A DNA stretch of 41,927 bases from an uncultured Chlorobiaceae bacterium. Its GTDB lineage: Bacteria; Bacteroidota; Chlorobiia; Chlorobiales; Chlorobiaceae. The notes under the pieces were generated by a model. That model saw nothing but the letters and a program-made list of their open reading frames with translations, did not search any database and was not told the origin of the DNA. This document shows positions 31,287 to 40,734 of the stretch, in pieces. The stretch lies in contig CAIJWE010000079.1 of NCBI GenBank assembly GCA_903824295.1, forward strand, positions 1 to 41,927, in the 5' to 3' direction. Within the stretch, counting starts at the first letter, position 1, and every line of letters begins with the position of its first letter. The translations under genes were made by a program, and so were the position numbers.

Positions 31287-32048
31287 TTACGAGTTATTGC
31301 CGCTCGGTTCCGGTAAAGTTTTTTGTGTTGTGATAAACTTGTCCGGATTGTTTTCATCAAAGAAATAAGCGGTTGGGTTGACTTTTATGTTATCCTTCTG
31401 CACTTCATAGTGAAGATGAGGTCCGGTTGATACACCGGTGTTACCGGAAAGTGCGATGATTTCTCCCCGGGAGACTTTCTGGCCCTGGCGAACAAGAGAT
31501 TTGAAGAGATGGGCATAGATGGTTTTGAAGCCGTATCCGTGATTAATGGCAATTTTTTGGCCATACCCTCTGTCATATCCAGAAAATGCGACAACTCCGT
31601 CACCTGTCGAATGTACCCTTGTTCCTTTGGAAGCGGCAAAATCAATGCCAGAGTGAAAAAGAGTGACATTATAGATCGGGTGCAGCCGACGTCCGAAAGA
31701 GCTGGTAATTGAGCCGCTGACGGGTTTAATGTTTGGTACGCTGGAAAAAAAGGAGGTTGGATTCGGGTTTTCAGCAAATTCTGTCGATTCACCGGAGCTG
31801 TTTTTCTGTGACTCTATCTGCAATATTAACTGCTCAATCATCTTTTCAGTGTTGGCAAGCAGTTTTTCGGTACTGTTTTCCTGGGCACTGTTTTTGCTTT
31901 CAGCAAGGAGTGGCGCAGGATTCCAGAATAGTGATGAGAGCAGGGTAACCGATAGAACAAGCGCTTTGGCAGGGATGTGCCCAAAGAGAAAACCTCGCAC
32001 TTTCGTGCAGTATTCAGATTGAGCTATAAATCGATTGTTCGAAGTCAT
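31287..32048 (-). CDS. M23-family peptidoglycan endopeptidase
   Basis: A 253-residue exported protein. A long, positively charged N region precedes a hydrophobic segment (ALVLSVTLLSSLFW) with probable cleavage after LLA. A short coiled-coil-like stretch (residues ~60-85) leads to the LytM/M23 domain. Zinc ligands are visible in FHSGIDFAA (His and Asp) and HLHYEV (second His), with GRRLHPI, GYGQKIAINHGYG and the GNTGVSTGPHLHY block typical of active enzymes. It should cut peptidoglycan cross-bridges in the periplasm or serve cell separation. It lies 81 bp downstream of polA and just before DUF2795. Confidence 0.92.
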   Translation of the reverse strand: MTSNNRFIAQSEYCTKVRGFLFGHIPAKALVLSVTLLSSLFWNPAPLLAESKNSAQENSTEKLLANTEKMIEQLILQIESQKNSSGESTEFAENPNPTSFFSSVPNIKPVSGSITSSFGRRLHPIYNVTLFHSGIDFAASKGTRVHSTGDGVVAFSGYDRGYGQKIAINHGYGFKTIYAHLFKSLVRQGQKVSRGEIIALSGNTGVSTGPHLHYEVQKDNIKVNPTAYFFDENNPDKFITTQKTLPEPSGNNS

Positions 32049-32129
32049 GGGATATCGGGTATAGTTATGCCTGAACAGGAATGCTTTCGATGGTCAAATA
32101 TAAGTAAACTTTTTTGTATAAGGCAATGA

Positions 32130-34964
32130 TTAGTGGGCTTCCAGCCAGTTTTTTCCAATACCGGTATCGACCAGTACTGGTACGGTTTTTAGTCCACAAG
32201 TTATTGCAGCATCAATCATTGCCTGTTCAACAAGGTTTGAAAGCAGCTCTTTTTCTGCATCAGTGGTTTCAAAAAGTAGTTCGTCATGTACCTGGAGCAG
32301 CATGACGGATTTCATGTTTTGCTGTCGCATCCTGGTGCTGCAGAGGTTCATGGCACATTTGATGATGTCAGCGGCTGTTCCCTGAATCGGTGTATTCATG
32401 GCGGCCCTTTCCGCGGCTTTTTTCAGGTTTGTATTCCGGCTGTTGAGGTCAGCAAGGTAACGGCGCCGTCCAAGGATGGTTGAGACATATCCCTTTTTTC
32501 TTCCGGATTCAATAATATCCTGCAATGATTCGAAGAGTTTGGGATACTTGGATATGTAGGTGTCGATAATTGCTTTGGCCTCTTTTTGCTGGATATTGAG
32601 TCTTCGTGCAAGGCCAAAAGGCATAATGCCGTACAGAACTCCGAAATTCACCTCTTTTGCCTTGCGTCGCATATCGCTGGTAATTTCGTCGGTGTCAAAA
32701 ATCACTTTTGCGGTTGCGGTGTGAATGTCTTCACCGTTCAGGAATGCATCGAGGAGCTGGGGATCTTTGGAGATTTCGGCGGCAATTCTCAGCTCGATCT
32801 GTGAATAATCGGCCGAGAGCAGCCATTTTTCAGGCGATGAGGGTATGAATGCTTTACGGATCTCTTTTCCGAGCGCGGTGCGTATGGGAATGTTCTGGAG
32901 ATTCGGTTTTGATGATGAAAGTCGACCTGTTGCTGTGACATATTGATTGAACGTGGTGTGGAGTCGGCCTGTCAGGGGGTTGACCATTTTCGGCAATGCG
33001 TCAATATAGGTGCTTTTGAGTTTCTGCAGGCTCCGGTATTCAAGGAGATCACCGGCAATGGGATAGAGTCCGGCAAGCTCTTCGAGTACTTCGACATTGG
33101 TTGAGTAGCCTGTTTTTGTCGCTTTTTTTGGCGGAAGGCCAAGGAGCGTGAAGAGGATATGGGCAAGCTGTTTCGGGGAGTCGATGTTAAAGTGGGAGCC
33201 AGCAGCGGCATAAATTTTTTCTGTCAGCAGTTCGAGCTCTTTTTCTGCTTTTTCAGAGGCATGTTCAAGATGAACGGTGTTAATGCAGACGCCCTCATAC
33301 TCCATTGCGGCAAGAACAGCGACCAGCGGAAATTCAATGTTTTCACAAAGCCAGAGCAGCCCGGTTTCAGGTTCCAGTTTTTTGCGGAAAAATCCCTCAA
33401 GCTGAAGGGCAAGATCGGCATCCTGACAGGCATAGTTCGAAAGCTTTTCAGCTTCTACCTCAAAAATATGCAGCTTTGTTTTTCCAGTTCCGACCAATTC
33501 ATCGAAGGTTGTGGTCTGGTATCCAAGATGGAGGGCTGACAGGTCATCGAGATTGTGGCGCTCATCGGGGTTGAGCACATAGCTCGCAAGCATGGTGTCG
33601 AATCCTACAGGAGAGAGTTCTATGCCATATTTTTTCAGGACGAGCATGTCGTATTTGAGGTTCTGACCGGTTTTTGGCAGATCACTATCTTCAAGCAGCG
33701 GTTTGAGGAGTTTGAGCGTTGTTTCACGCTGAAGGGCGCTGTTTGCAAAAGAGATGAATCGTGCGGTTCCAGCCTCTTTGCAGATTGAGATACCGGCCAG
33801 TTCAGCTTCAAACGTATCGAGACTGGTGGTTTCTGTATCGACGGCGATACGCCGGGCTCCCTGGAGCGACGTTATCAGTTCATGCAGTTTTTCCTCTGTA
33901 TCGATACGTGCATAGTCAGCCCCCTCTTGAGGGGATCGAAGTGCTGGTGACTGGTTCTCAGAATGAGTGGCTGACTCGTCAGAGAGTGGCTCTTTTCCTG
34001 AGGGATTTTGCAAAAGTTCTCCGAAAAACGCCGATACTCTTGATGCAACGGTTTTAAGACCCAGTTTTTGAAGCAGCGGAAAAAGTTTTTCAGGGTCTGG
34101 TAATCCACAGGCAAGTTCTTTCAGGGTAACAGCAATCTGCAGGTCGGTGCGTATGGTGACCAGTTCAGTTATCAGGCCGAGCGATGGCTGAAATTCCTGC
34201 AGGCTGTGACGGTTTTTCGGGGAGATGTCGTCAAGATGCGCATAGATATTCTGCAGGGAGCCATATTTGCCAAGCAGGGAGGCGGCGGTTTTCGGGCCAA
34301 TACCTTTCGCTCCTGGAATATTGTCTGAGCTGTCACCGGTGAGGGTCAAAAACTGGGTGAAGAGTTCAGGCGGAACCCCGAATTGTTCGGTAATCTCCTT
34401 TATTCCAAGCAACTCAAGTTCATTCTGGTTGTTGCCGGGTTTGAGGATATTCACCCCTTCGTGCACCAGTTGGGCAAGATCCTTGTCGGGGGTTACAATA
34501 TAGACCTGGCAGGTTTCTGCGAATTGACGCGCAGCGGTGCCGATAAGATCGTCGGCCTCGTATCCCGGAGCTTTGATGAGTGGAATATCGAAGGCTTCAA
34601 GGAGCTCGAAGATGGTATCAAGCTGCATGATGAGCTCTTCAGGCGGCGATGGTCGATTGGCCTTGTAGAGAGGGTAGAGATGGTGGCGAAAGGTCTTTTC
34701 TTTGCTGTCAAATACCGCGGCAAGGTAGTGCGGCTTAAAGGTTTCGAAGATTTTCAGCAAGGCAGAGGTAAATCCGTAAATTGCCCCGGTGGGCATTCCC
34801 TCCAGGCTTGTCATGCCTGCCCGTTGCAGGGCAAAAAAGGCGCGGTAGACGATGGCCATGCCGTCGAGCAGAAACAGCGCGGGTTTCACGGGTGTCGGTG
34901 AGGGTTTTTCAGCAGTAGCCTCTACGGTGGCGGGAGAAAAAAAATCGAGCTGTCGCTGGTTCAT
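32130..34964 (-). CDS. polA: DNA polymerase I
   Basis: A 944-residue three-domain repair polymerase. The N-terminal ~300 residues are the 5' nuclease (LFLLDGMAIVYRAFFAL, GYEADDLIGT, TGDSSDNIPGAKGIGPKTA). The middle is a 3'-5' exonuclease with intact metal motifs (AVDTETTSLD; NLKYDMLVL; YACQDADLAL), so proofreading is expected, unlike Taq polymerase. The C-terminal half is the polymerase (motif A SADYSQIELRI, motif B RRKAKEVNFGVLYG, motif C LQVHDELLFE). A ~20-residue N-terminal extension (MNQRQLDFFSP...) precedes the nuclease; QLDFF resembles a sliding-clamp-binding motif (Q-x-x-L/M-x-F type), which is inference. Its ATG overlaps the pheA stop by four bases. Confidence 0.97.
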   Translation of the reverse strand: MNQRQLDFFSPATVEATAEKPSPTPVKPALFLLDGMAIVYRAFFALQRAGMTSLEGMPTGAIYGFTSALLKIFETFKPHYLAAVFDSKEKTFRHHLYPLYKANRPSPPEELIMQLDTIFELLEAFDIPLIKAPGYEADDLIGTAARQFAETCQVYIVTPDKDLAQLVHEGVNILKPGNNQNELELLGIKEITEQFGVPPELFTQFLTLTGDSSDNIPGAKGIGPKTAASLLGKYGSLQNIYAHLDDISPKNRHSLQEFQPSLGLITELVTIRTDLQIAVTLKELACGLPDPEKLFPLLQKLGLKTVASRVSAFFGELLQNPSGKEPLSDESATHSENQSPALRSPQEGADYARIDTEEKLHELITSLQGARRIAVDTETTSLDTFEAELAGISICKEAGTARFISFANSALQRETTLKLLKPLLEDSDLPKTGQNLKYDMLVLKKYGIELSPVGFDTMLASYVLNPDERHNLDDLSALHLGYQTTTFDELVGTGKTKLHIFEVEAEKLSNYACQDADLALQLEGFFRKKLEPETGLLWLCENIEFPLVAVLAAMEYEGVCINTVHLEHASEKAEKELELLTEKIYAAAGSHFNIDSPKQLAHILFTLLGLPPKKATKTGYSTNVEVLEELAGLYPIAGDLLEYRSLQKLKSTYIDALPKMVNPLTGRLHTTFNQYVTATGRLSSSKPNLQNIPIRTALGKEIRKAFIPSSPEKWLLSADYSQIELRIAAEISKDPQLLDAFLNGEDIHTATAKVIFDTDEITSDMRRKAKEVNFGVLYGIMPFGLARRLNIQQKEAKAIIDTYISKYPKLFESLQDIIESGRKKGYVSTILGRRRYLADLNSRNTNLKKAAERAAMNTPIQGTAADIIKCAMNLCSTRMRQQNMKSVMLLQVHDELLFETTDAEKELLSNLVEQAMIDAAITCGLKTVPVLVDTGIGKNWLEAH

Positions 34965-35803
34965 TCTGCAACCACTCCGTAACTTCCGAGAACCTTGACC
35001 ATGGTGGCAAATTCGCGGAGATGGCTTATAGCGTTGTGGATATTCTGATCGTTCTGGTCTCCGATAAAGTCAACATAAAAAAGGTACTCAAAAGCTTTTT
35101 TCCTGAACGGTCTTGATTCGATTTTTGTTAGGTCAATATTACGCATTGCGAAGGTGGCCAGAGCCTTGAAAAGTGATCCTTGTTCGTTGGGGAGCGTGAA
35201 CGCGATGGAGGTCTTGCGTTCCGCACTCTCCGGTGCAGGTTCAGGGTGAAGGGGTGCAGGATTTTTTGCATGGGCGATGCAGAAAAAACGGGTTATGTTC
35301 CACTCTTCATCGGCCAGATTCTCCTGCAGGATTTCAAGCCCGTAGAGTTCGGCGGCCCTTTTTGATGCTATGGCAAGTTTTGTTGCATCCTTGTCTGCGG
35401 CAATCATTTTTGCGCTGCCGGCCGTATCGTATGCTACTTCAGCCTTGAGATGCTGGTGAGTTGCAAAAAAGTTTCGGCACTGAGCCAATGCCTGCGGGTG
35501 GGAAAGTACCTTCCGGGCATCTTGTATCGATGAGCCCGGAATACCGAGCAGGCAGTGTTTCACTTTGACAAAAGTTTCTGCGACAATGATGACCGGATGT
35601 TGAAGCAGCAGGTCATAGTTTTGGTGAATGCTGCCGCCAAGTGAGTTTTCTATTGGTATGACGGCATAATTGACCTTGTGGTTTTCAACGGCAGCAAAAG
35701 CCTCTTCAAATGATTCGAATGGTTTTGGCTCTCCAATTCTGAGAGCGGCGATTTCACTGTAGGCTCCTGGTTCACCCTGATAGGCGGTCATTACGTTTGT
35801 CAT
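34961..35803 (-). CDS. pheA: Prephenate dehydratase
   Basis: A 280-residue enzyme converting prephenate to phenylpyruvate for phenylalanine synthesis. It is monofunctional, with no chorismate mutase domain. It starts MTNVMTAYQGEPGAYSE, the family's N terminus, and has NSLGGSIHQNYDLL, the NITRFFCIA motif (the Thr-Arg-Phe active site) and a C-terminal ACT domain with ESRPFRKKAFEYLFYVDF, the usual Phe feedback site. ATG 35803 is preferred over the upstream in-frame ATG 35878 because homologues begin at this point and the extra 25 residues are Lys/Asn-rich and unconserved. The stop overlaps polA (ATGA). A divergent 117-bp spacer separates it from yebC. Confidence 0.95.
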   Translation of the reverse strand: MTNVMTAYQGEPGAYSEIAALRIGEPKPFESFEEAFAAVENHKVNYAVIPIENSLGGSIHQNYDLLLQHPVIIVAETFVKVKHCLLGIPGSSIQDARKVLSHPQALAQCRNFFATHQHLKAEVAYDTAGSAKMIAADKDATKLAIASKRAAELYGLEILQENLADEEWNITRFFCIAHAKNPAPLHPEPAPESAERKTSIAFTLPNEQGSLFKALATFAMRNIDLTKIESRPFRKKAFEYLFYVDFIGDQNDQNIHNAISHLREFATMVKVLGSYGVVAE

Positions 35804-35920
35804 TGTTTTTTCTTGTTGGTAACTTGCGGGAATACCATTGGATTTGATTTTATTTAAAGAAAATAAATCTATTATCATAGGCAGACGCTTGAAGGGAATA
35901 ATAAATCACCATTTTTTATT

Positions 35921-36673
35921 ATGTCAGGACACAGTAAATGGGCAACCATTAAGAGAAAAAAGGCAGTAACCGATCAGAAAAGGGGGAGTTTGTTCACCAA
36001 GCTGGTCAAGGAGATTACGATTGCGGCGAAAATGGGTGGAGGGGATGCTTCGGGCAATCCCCGCCTCCGACTTGCGATTGATACGGCAAGGGACAATTCC
36101 ATGCCGATGGAGAATATCCAGCGTGCTATCAAAAAGGGAACCGGGGAGCTGGAGGGGGTAACCTGGGACGAAATCACCTACGAGGGGTATGGCCCTGCCG
36201 GTATTGCGCTTATCATTGAGACGGCAACGGATAACCGGAACCGTACGGTGGCTGATATTCGTCACATTATGAGTCGTAACAACGGCTCCCTTGGTGAAAG
36301 TGGCAGTGTTGCCTGGATGTTCCAGCGCAAGGGATCGCTTGATGTTCCCCGTTCGGCATCCAGCGAGGATCAGCTTATGGAACTTCTGCTTGATGCAGGC
36401 CTTGAAGATCTTGGTGTCGATGATGAAAACTATTTTACGATCACAACCGATGTGAAGGATCTTGAACGGGTTAAAAAGGTGCTTGACGAGTCGAAGATCA
36501 AGTATGAGAATGCCAAAATTGATCTGGTGCCGGAAAATTATATCGTGCTTGAGGCTGATGATGCCCGCAAGGTGATCAAGTTGATTGATGCGTTTGAAAG
36601 CAATGATGATGTGCAGTCAGTCTACACCAATATGGAGCTCAGCGAGAGTGCAATGAGCAGTTTAAACGAGTAA
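35921..36673 (+). CDS. yebC: YebC/TACO1-family protein
   Basis: A 250-residue member of the YebC/TACO1 family, which in other bacteria acts as a transcriptional regulator and as a factor easing ribosome stalling at proline-rich sequences. It starts [22 protein letters not shown], and contains [46 protein letters not shown] and [13 protein letters not shown], all standard. Length matches the family. It lies four bases before ruvC, the same order as in many bacteria, so the pair is one operon. Confidence 0.96.
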   Translation: MSGHSKWATIKRKKAVTDQKRGSLFTKLVKEITIAAKMGGGDASGNPRLRLAIDTARDNSMPMENIQRAIKKGTGELEGVTWDEITYEGYGPAGIALIIETATDNRNRTVADIRHIMSRNNGSLGESGSVAWMFQRKGSLDVPRSASSEDQLMELLLDAGLEDLGVDDENYFTITTDVKDLERVKKVLDESKIKYENAKIDLVPENYIVLEADDARKVIKLIDAFESNDDVQSVYTNMELSESAMSSLNE

Positions 36674-36677
36674 CAGG

Positions 36678-37244
36678 GTGGTTGTACTTGGAGTTGATCC
36701 TGGAAGCCGTATAACCGGTTATGGGGTGGTTCGTCAGGAGGGCGGTGGTTTTGTGGTGCTCGCATCTGGTGTTATCAGACTTAACCCCCGGAGTACCCAT
36801 GCCGAGCGGATCGGTCAGATATACAGGGCGCTTGAGAGGGTGATTACCGATTTTCGGCCTGGGTGCGTCGCTCTTGAGACGGCTTTTTTAAGCAGGAATG
36901 TACAATCGGCGCTGAAGCTGGGTCAGGTGAGAGGAGCGGTTATCGCCCTTGCGATGAACAGGGAGCTGTTACTGCACGAGTATGCTCCCCGTGAGGTTAA
37001 GTTGGCTGTGACCGGAAAGGGTGCGGCAAGCAAGGAGCAGGTGGCATTTATGGTTGCAAGGCTGCTTGCCCTCACGTTGGTTCCAAGGCCCTTTGATGAG
37101 ACTGATGCTCTGGGTATTGCACTGTGTGATCTGCTCAGAGGTGAAAGCCGGGAGCCTCTTCTGCCGCAGACAAAAAGCCGGAAGAGTGGTGCGGGAAACT
37201 GGTCGAGGTTTGTTGGTGCTTCTCCCGATATGGTTATCCGGTAG
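36678..37244 (+). CDS. ruvC: Holliday junction resolvase RuvC
   Basis: A 188-residue endonuclease cutting four-way junctions together with RuvAB. GTG 36678 gives [10 protein letters not shown] with the first acidic residue Asp7. Glu67 in VALETAF and the pair Asp140/Asp143 in [14 protein letters not shown] complete the metal site. [15 protein letters not shown] and [21 protein letters not shown] are family blocks. The C terminus after ~155 is a short basic tail. It begins four bases after the yebC stop, suggesting translational coupling. ruvA and ruvB are not in the window. Confidence 0.95.
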   Translation: MVVLGVDPGSRITGYGVVRQEGGGFVVLASGVIRLNPRSTHAERIGQIYRALERVITDFRPGCVALETAFLSRNVQSALKLGQVRGAVIALAMNRELLLHEYAPREVKLAVTGKGAASKEQVAFMVARLLALTLVPRPFDETDALGIALCDLLRGESREPLLPQTKSRKSGAGNWSRFVGASPDMVIR

Positions 37245-37314
37245 TTTTCCCGGCGCTAAACGGGTGACGTTGCGCGGTGTGTCGTGTCAGTGATGTAATT
37301 CTAAATTCAAAACT

Positions 37315-37869
37315 GTGGAAGGTCGCATTTTAAATCTCCCGAATTTTCTCAGTTTTCTGAGAATAATCCTGATACCCTGGTTTCTCTATTATTTTCATAC
37401 CGGCCATCTTGACATAGCTATTGTGATCATGATTGTGGCGGTCTTGACCGACTGGTTTGACGGGCAGGCGGCCCGTTGGACGAACGAGGTTTCCGAGATG
37501 GGAAAAATTCTTGATCCTCTTGCCGACAAGCTCTGTCTTGCCAGTGTAGCGCTCTATTTTCTCTGGGTGGGCCAGCTTCCCTTGTGGTTTGTGCTTTTTG
37601 CGGTGCTCCGTGATTTTCTGATTTTTCTTGGTGCGGGGTATGTAAAATTTCGTCATTCCGTTGTGACAACGTCACTCTGGCCGGGAAAATGGGCTGTTGG
37701 CTTTGTCTCCATGATGTTTATTGCCATGGTCTGGCCTCATCCCTTTTTCCGCAACTATCCGGTGAAGGAGTTTTTTTTGTATCTCTCTACCGTCATGCTT
37801 TTTTATTCATTTCTTCTCTACTGTGTCAGATTTATTAAAATTCATAAGGGACTGGAGTTTAAGGCCTGA
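37315..37869 (+). CDS. pgsA: CDP-diacylglycerol-glycerol-3-phosphate 3-phosphatidyltransferase
   Basis: A 184-residue integral membrane protein making phosphatidylglycerophosphate. It opens with NLPNFLSFLRIILIPWF and carries the complete CDP-alcohol phosphatidyltransferase motif: Asp46, Asp49-Gly50, Ala53-Arg54, Gly63, Asp67 and Asp71. Several hydrophobic helices follow. GTG 37315 is the start used; there is no better ATG before the conserved NLPN block. It could also be another CDP-alcohol transferase of the same family, but size and the N-terminal motif fit PgsA. It lies 70 bp after ruvC and converges on lpxC-fabZ. Confidence 0.85.
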   Translation: MEGRILNLPNFLSFLRIILIPWFLYYFHTGHLDIAIVIMIVAVLTDWFDGQAARWTNEVSEMGKILDPLADKLCLASVALYFLWVGQLPLWFVLFAVLRDFLIFLGAGYVKFRHSVVTTSLWPGKWAVGFVSMMFIAMVWPHPFFRNYPVKEFFLYLSTVMLFYSFLLYCVRFIKIHKGLEFKA

Positions 37870-37997
37870 GTTTCGACCGGCATTTTTCACTTTTTGAAAA
37901 CGTTTTCCCCCTTTATATCCCTTCCACGACACACGGTTCTTCCGTAGATTAATTCTTCCTTTCCTGATATGGACAACTTTACCGCAGTGAAATGAAT

Positions 37998-38030
37998 TAA
38001 ATAAATATTTACTCATAAAATATTTATTTA
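37998..38030. repeat. A/T-only inverted repeat
   Basis: Perfect 13-bp arms, TAAATAAATATTT (37998-38010) and its complement (38018-38030), with a seven-base loop. It sits between convergent genes. It may be a weak terminator or a protein-binding site. Confidence 0.6.
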
Positions 38031-38151
38031 TAGGTAAATAGCTGGTCTTGGCTGTCTCTGTCTGCGGATGGGGGGATGTTGATAACTTGTTGATGAAATG
38101 TGGAAGGGGCGGTCCGGGCAGCTCTTTGCAAGCCGTTTTATTGCAGGTCAA

Positions 38152-38175
38152 CGATGGTGCCGGGTGGCACCCTCG
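38152..38175 (+). terminator. Candidate hairpin terminator
   Basis: Arms CGATGGTGCC (38152-38161) and GGCACCCTCG (38166-38175) pair with one mismatch around a GGGT loop, followed on the plus strand by TTTCTT. This could end pgsA transcripts, although it is ~280 bp downstream of the stop, or lpxC-fabZ transcripts from the other side. The U-tract is modest. Confidence 0.4.
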
Positions 38176-38192
38176 TTTCTTGCCATCTTCTC

Positions 38193-39596
38193 TTACTTGT
38201 TTTTTGGTACCACAGTTGCCATAAGGGATGCCTCGCAGACAAGTTCACCTCTTACATAAGCCTTTGAGTCAAACTGGCAGACGGTTCTGCGCTTGTTGGT
38301 GATGGTTGCTTCAATGACCAGCGTGTCGCCAGGAAGCACCGGCTTGCGGAAGCGGGCCTTGTCGATACCCATGAAGTAGACGACGCTCTCCTGAATATTG
38401 TCGTTGCCGTTGAGCATCATGATGCCGCCGGTTTGGGCCATGGCTTCAAGAATGAGCACGCCCGGCATGATGGGATTTCCAGGGAAATGTCCCTGGAAGA
38501 AGGGCTCGTTGATGGTGACGTTTTTGATCGATACAATTTTTTCATCAAGTTTGAACTCCACAATCTTGTCGATCAAAAGGAAGGGATAGCGGTGGGGGAG
38601 TATCTTTTGAATCGCGTTGATGTCAAAAATGACGCCCGCCTTTTTCTCGTGCTGGTACTGCCGGGCAAGTTTGTTGCGGTCGGCATACTTTTTAAGCTGC
38701 TTGACGAATTCCACATTTGAGGCGTGACCGGGACGGGCTCCGAGCACCTGCGCCTTGAGCGGCATACCGAGGAGGGCAATGTCGCCGAGAAGGTCGAGCA
38801 GTTTATGGCGTGCGGGCTCATTTTTAAAGCGCAGTTCACGGTTGTTGAGGATACCGTTTTCACCAAGCACAAGATTTTGGCTCTCCAGGTCGAGTTTTTT
38901 GCCAAGTTCGGCAAGCTCCTCTTTGCCCATAGCTTTATCAATAATGACAATAGCGTTGTTGATATCGCCACCCTTGATGATGCCCTGGTTGGCAAGAGCC
39001 TCAACTTCGCTGAGAAAACAGAAGGTTCTGGAGGATGAGAACTCTGTGAAAAATTCCTTGTCGAGGTCAAACAGGCCTGAGTGCTGTGAGCCGAGTGCCG
39101 GATTTTTGTAATCGACCATGACGGTTATGCGGAAGCTGTCGAGCGGCAGTGCTACAATATCCACTCCATTCTCCGCGTCATGGTATTCAATTGTTTCATC
39201 AATGACGAGATAATTTTTCGGTTCATCCTGTTCCTGGAAGCCAGCTTCGAGGAGTGCTTCAGCGAAGGGGTGTGAGCTTCCGTCCATGACCGGTGGTTCC
39301 GGCCCGCTCATTTCTATGCGGCAGTTATCGATCTGAAGCCCGTACAGTGCACCAAGCACGTGTTCGGTGGTATGGACTTTTACGCCGTTGAGTGCAATGG
39401 TGGTGCCGCGCAGGACATCAACCACATTTTCGATCAGGGCGGGTATTTCCGGGCTGTTTTCAACATCGGTACGCACAAACCGATATCCATAGTTTACCGG
39501 TGCAGGTTTAAAAGTGATCACGCACTCTTTGCCGGTGTGCAGTCCTGTACCACAGAGAGAAGCTTCTTTTTGAAGCGTACGCTGATGAATGAGCAT
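38193..39596 (-). CDS. lpxC/fabZ: Bifunctional UDP-3-O-acyl-N-acetylglucosamine deacetylase / 3-hydroxyacyl-ACP dehydratase (LpxC-FabZ fusion)
   Basis: A 467-residue fusion. Residues 1-~315 are LpxC, the zinc deacetylase that commits UDP-GlcNAc to lipid [15 protein letters not shown] with His79, [25 protein letters not shown] and GARPGHASN supply the zinc and catalytic residues. Residues ~325-467 are FabZ, the dehydratase of fatty acid elongation: [33 protein letters not shown] with the catalytic His and Glu. Both active sites look complete. The fusion is known from Bacteroidetes and Chlorobi and joins two enzymes competing for 3-hydroxyacyl-ACP. It is downstream of the inositol monophosphatase-like gene by 143 bp. 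Confidence 0.97.
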   Translation of the reverse strand: MLIHQRTLQKEASLCGTGLHTGKECVITFKPAPVNYGYRFVRTDVENSPEIPALIENVVDVLRGTTIALNGVKVHTTEHVLGALYGLQIDNCRIEMSGPEPPVMDGSSHPFAEALLEAGFQEQDEPKNYLVIDETIEYHDAENGVDIVALPLDSFRITVMVDYKNPALGSQHSGLFDLDKEFFTEFSSSRTFCFLSEVEALANQGIIKGGDINNAIVIIDKAMGKEELAELGKKLDLESQNLVLGENGILNNRELRFKNEPARHKLLDLLGDIALLGMPLKAQVLGARPGHASNVEFVKQLKKYADRNKLARQYQHEKKAGVIFDINAIQKILPHRYPFLLIDKIVEFKLDEKIVSIKNVTINEPFFQGHFPGNPIMPGVLILEAMAQTGGIMMLNGNDNIQESVVYFMGIDKARFRKPVLPGDTLVIEATITNKRRTVCQFDSKAYVRGELVCEASLMATVVPKNK

Positions 39597-39739
39597 AGTG
39601 GAATCGTGTTGCTCCTGCCGGGGTTGGATCCTTGCAGGAAATGAAGAGACACAAGGTGTAATGAAGAAAAAATTATTTGTTTCAAGGTACTAAAGAACTC
39701 TTTCTGGTTCAAATCAGGCGTATCACAGAATGCTTTTTG

Positions 39740-40549
39740 TTACGGTATTTCTGTTTTAAAGTATTTCAGTGCTTTTTCAAGCAGAAGGGGATGAGTCGTG
39801 TTGTTGCCAGCAATAATGCTTTGCCGGTGAAAAACCTCCGGATCTCCCGTAAAGTCGGTGACGGTTCCGCCTGCTTCGCGGACAAGCAGCACTCCCGCAG
39901 CAAAATCCCATGGAAAGAGCTTGTACTCCCAGAAACCGTCAAAGCGGCCGCAGGCGGTATACGCAAGATCAAGAGCGGCCGACCCTGCACGCCGGATACC
40001 GGCAGAGTCGTGAATGACCTCTTTGAGCATGTCGATAGAGGATTCCAGATAGTGATACTCTTTGAACGGAAGACCGGTTCCCATGAGAAAAGTCTCTTTC
40101 TCTGTGCGGCTTGATATGGTAATCGGTTTTCCATTAAGAAAAGCGCCTTGACCGCATTCTGCGTAAAAGAGCTCCTTCAGGACGGGCTGGTAGACTACAC
40201 CGGTGAGCAGTTCATTATTCTCATCTTTCAGTGCAATGCTTATCGAGAATACAGGAAAGGAGTGAATAAAGTTAAGGGTTCCATCAAGAGGATCGACAAT
40301 CCAGCTTCTTCCTGAAGAGCCATTGATTACCGTGCCCTCTTCGCACTGCATGCTGTCTTCGGGAAAACTTTCCGTGATGATTGAGCTGATGGCTGCTTCA
40401 CAGGCTTTGTCGACGTCGGTTACAAAATCTTTGAAATCTTTTGGCTGGATTTCAGCAAGCGTGAGTTCTCCGAATTTTTCAAGGGTGATTGCTCCTGCCG
40501 CATGAGCTGCCCTGATGGCAGTCTGCAGCTCATTACTTTTTTTTCCCAT
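39740..40549 (-). CDS. Inositol monophosphatase-family phosphatase
   Basis: A 269-residue Mg-dependent phosphatase of the IMPase/SuhB family. Motifs: KDFKDFVTDVDKACE, the metal ligand Glu in QCEEGT, WIVDPLDGTLNFIHSFP (central Asp-Pro-Leu-Asp-Gly-Thr), GIRRAGSAALDLAYTACGRFDGFWE and WDFAAGVLLVREAGG. ATG 40549 (MGKKSNELQTA) is chosen; the in-frame extension to 40663 is unconserved. It may act on myo-inositol-1-phosphate or a related sugar phosphate (HisN-like activity is possible); substrate cannot be assigned. It is transcribed towards lpxC-fabZ. Confidence 0.92.
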   Translation of the reverse strand: MGKKSNELQTAIRAAHAAGAITLEKFGELTLAEIQPKDFKDFVTDVDKACEAAISSIITESFPEDSMQCEEGTVINGSSGRSWIVDPLDGTLNFIHSFPVFSISIALKDENNELLTGVVYQPVLKELFYAECGQGAFLNGKPITISSRTEKETFLMGTGLPFKEYHYLESSIDMLKEVIHDSAGIRRAGSAALDLAYTACGRFDGFWEYKLFPWDFAAGVLLVREAGGTVTDFTGDPEVFHRQSIIAGNNTTHPLLLEKALKYFKTEIP

Positions 40550-40734
40550 GCAACTAAAAATATTAATATTGAAGTGGCGGCTAATATACCATTTCTTCCG
40601 GGAATTCGGGATAGTCTCCTCTTTTTGCGCCAACCCCTGAAGCGTCGAGCTCCAGCCTGGCATTCCCGGCAGCCAGAAAGATCTTTCTGTTTTTTGAGTT
40701 ATACTGGTATTGTTATTCGATAACCTTAATTCTG

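Larger units (their letters stand above)
37870..38192. other. 323-bp convergent intergenic region between pgsA and lpxC-fabZ
   Basis: No gene is supported; a 114-residue minus-strand frame here lacks any recognisable motif. The region holds an A/T-only inverted repeat, two TGTTGATRA boxes (38077-38085 and 38088-38096; the first is one base off a reversed DnaA box), and a GC-rich hairpin near its right end. Transcripts from both sides must end here. Confidence 0.6.

Noticed and set aside
37807-38151. 114-residue minus-strand frame between pgsA and lpxC-fabZ
   Set aside because: Lys/Asn/Pro-rich, no recognisable motif, and it overlaps the pgsA 3' end. It is treated as non-coding.
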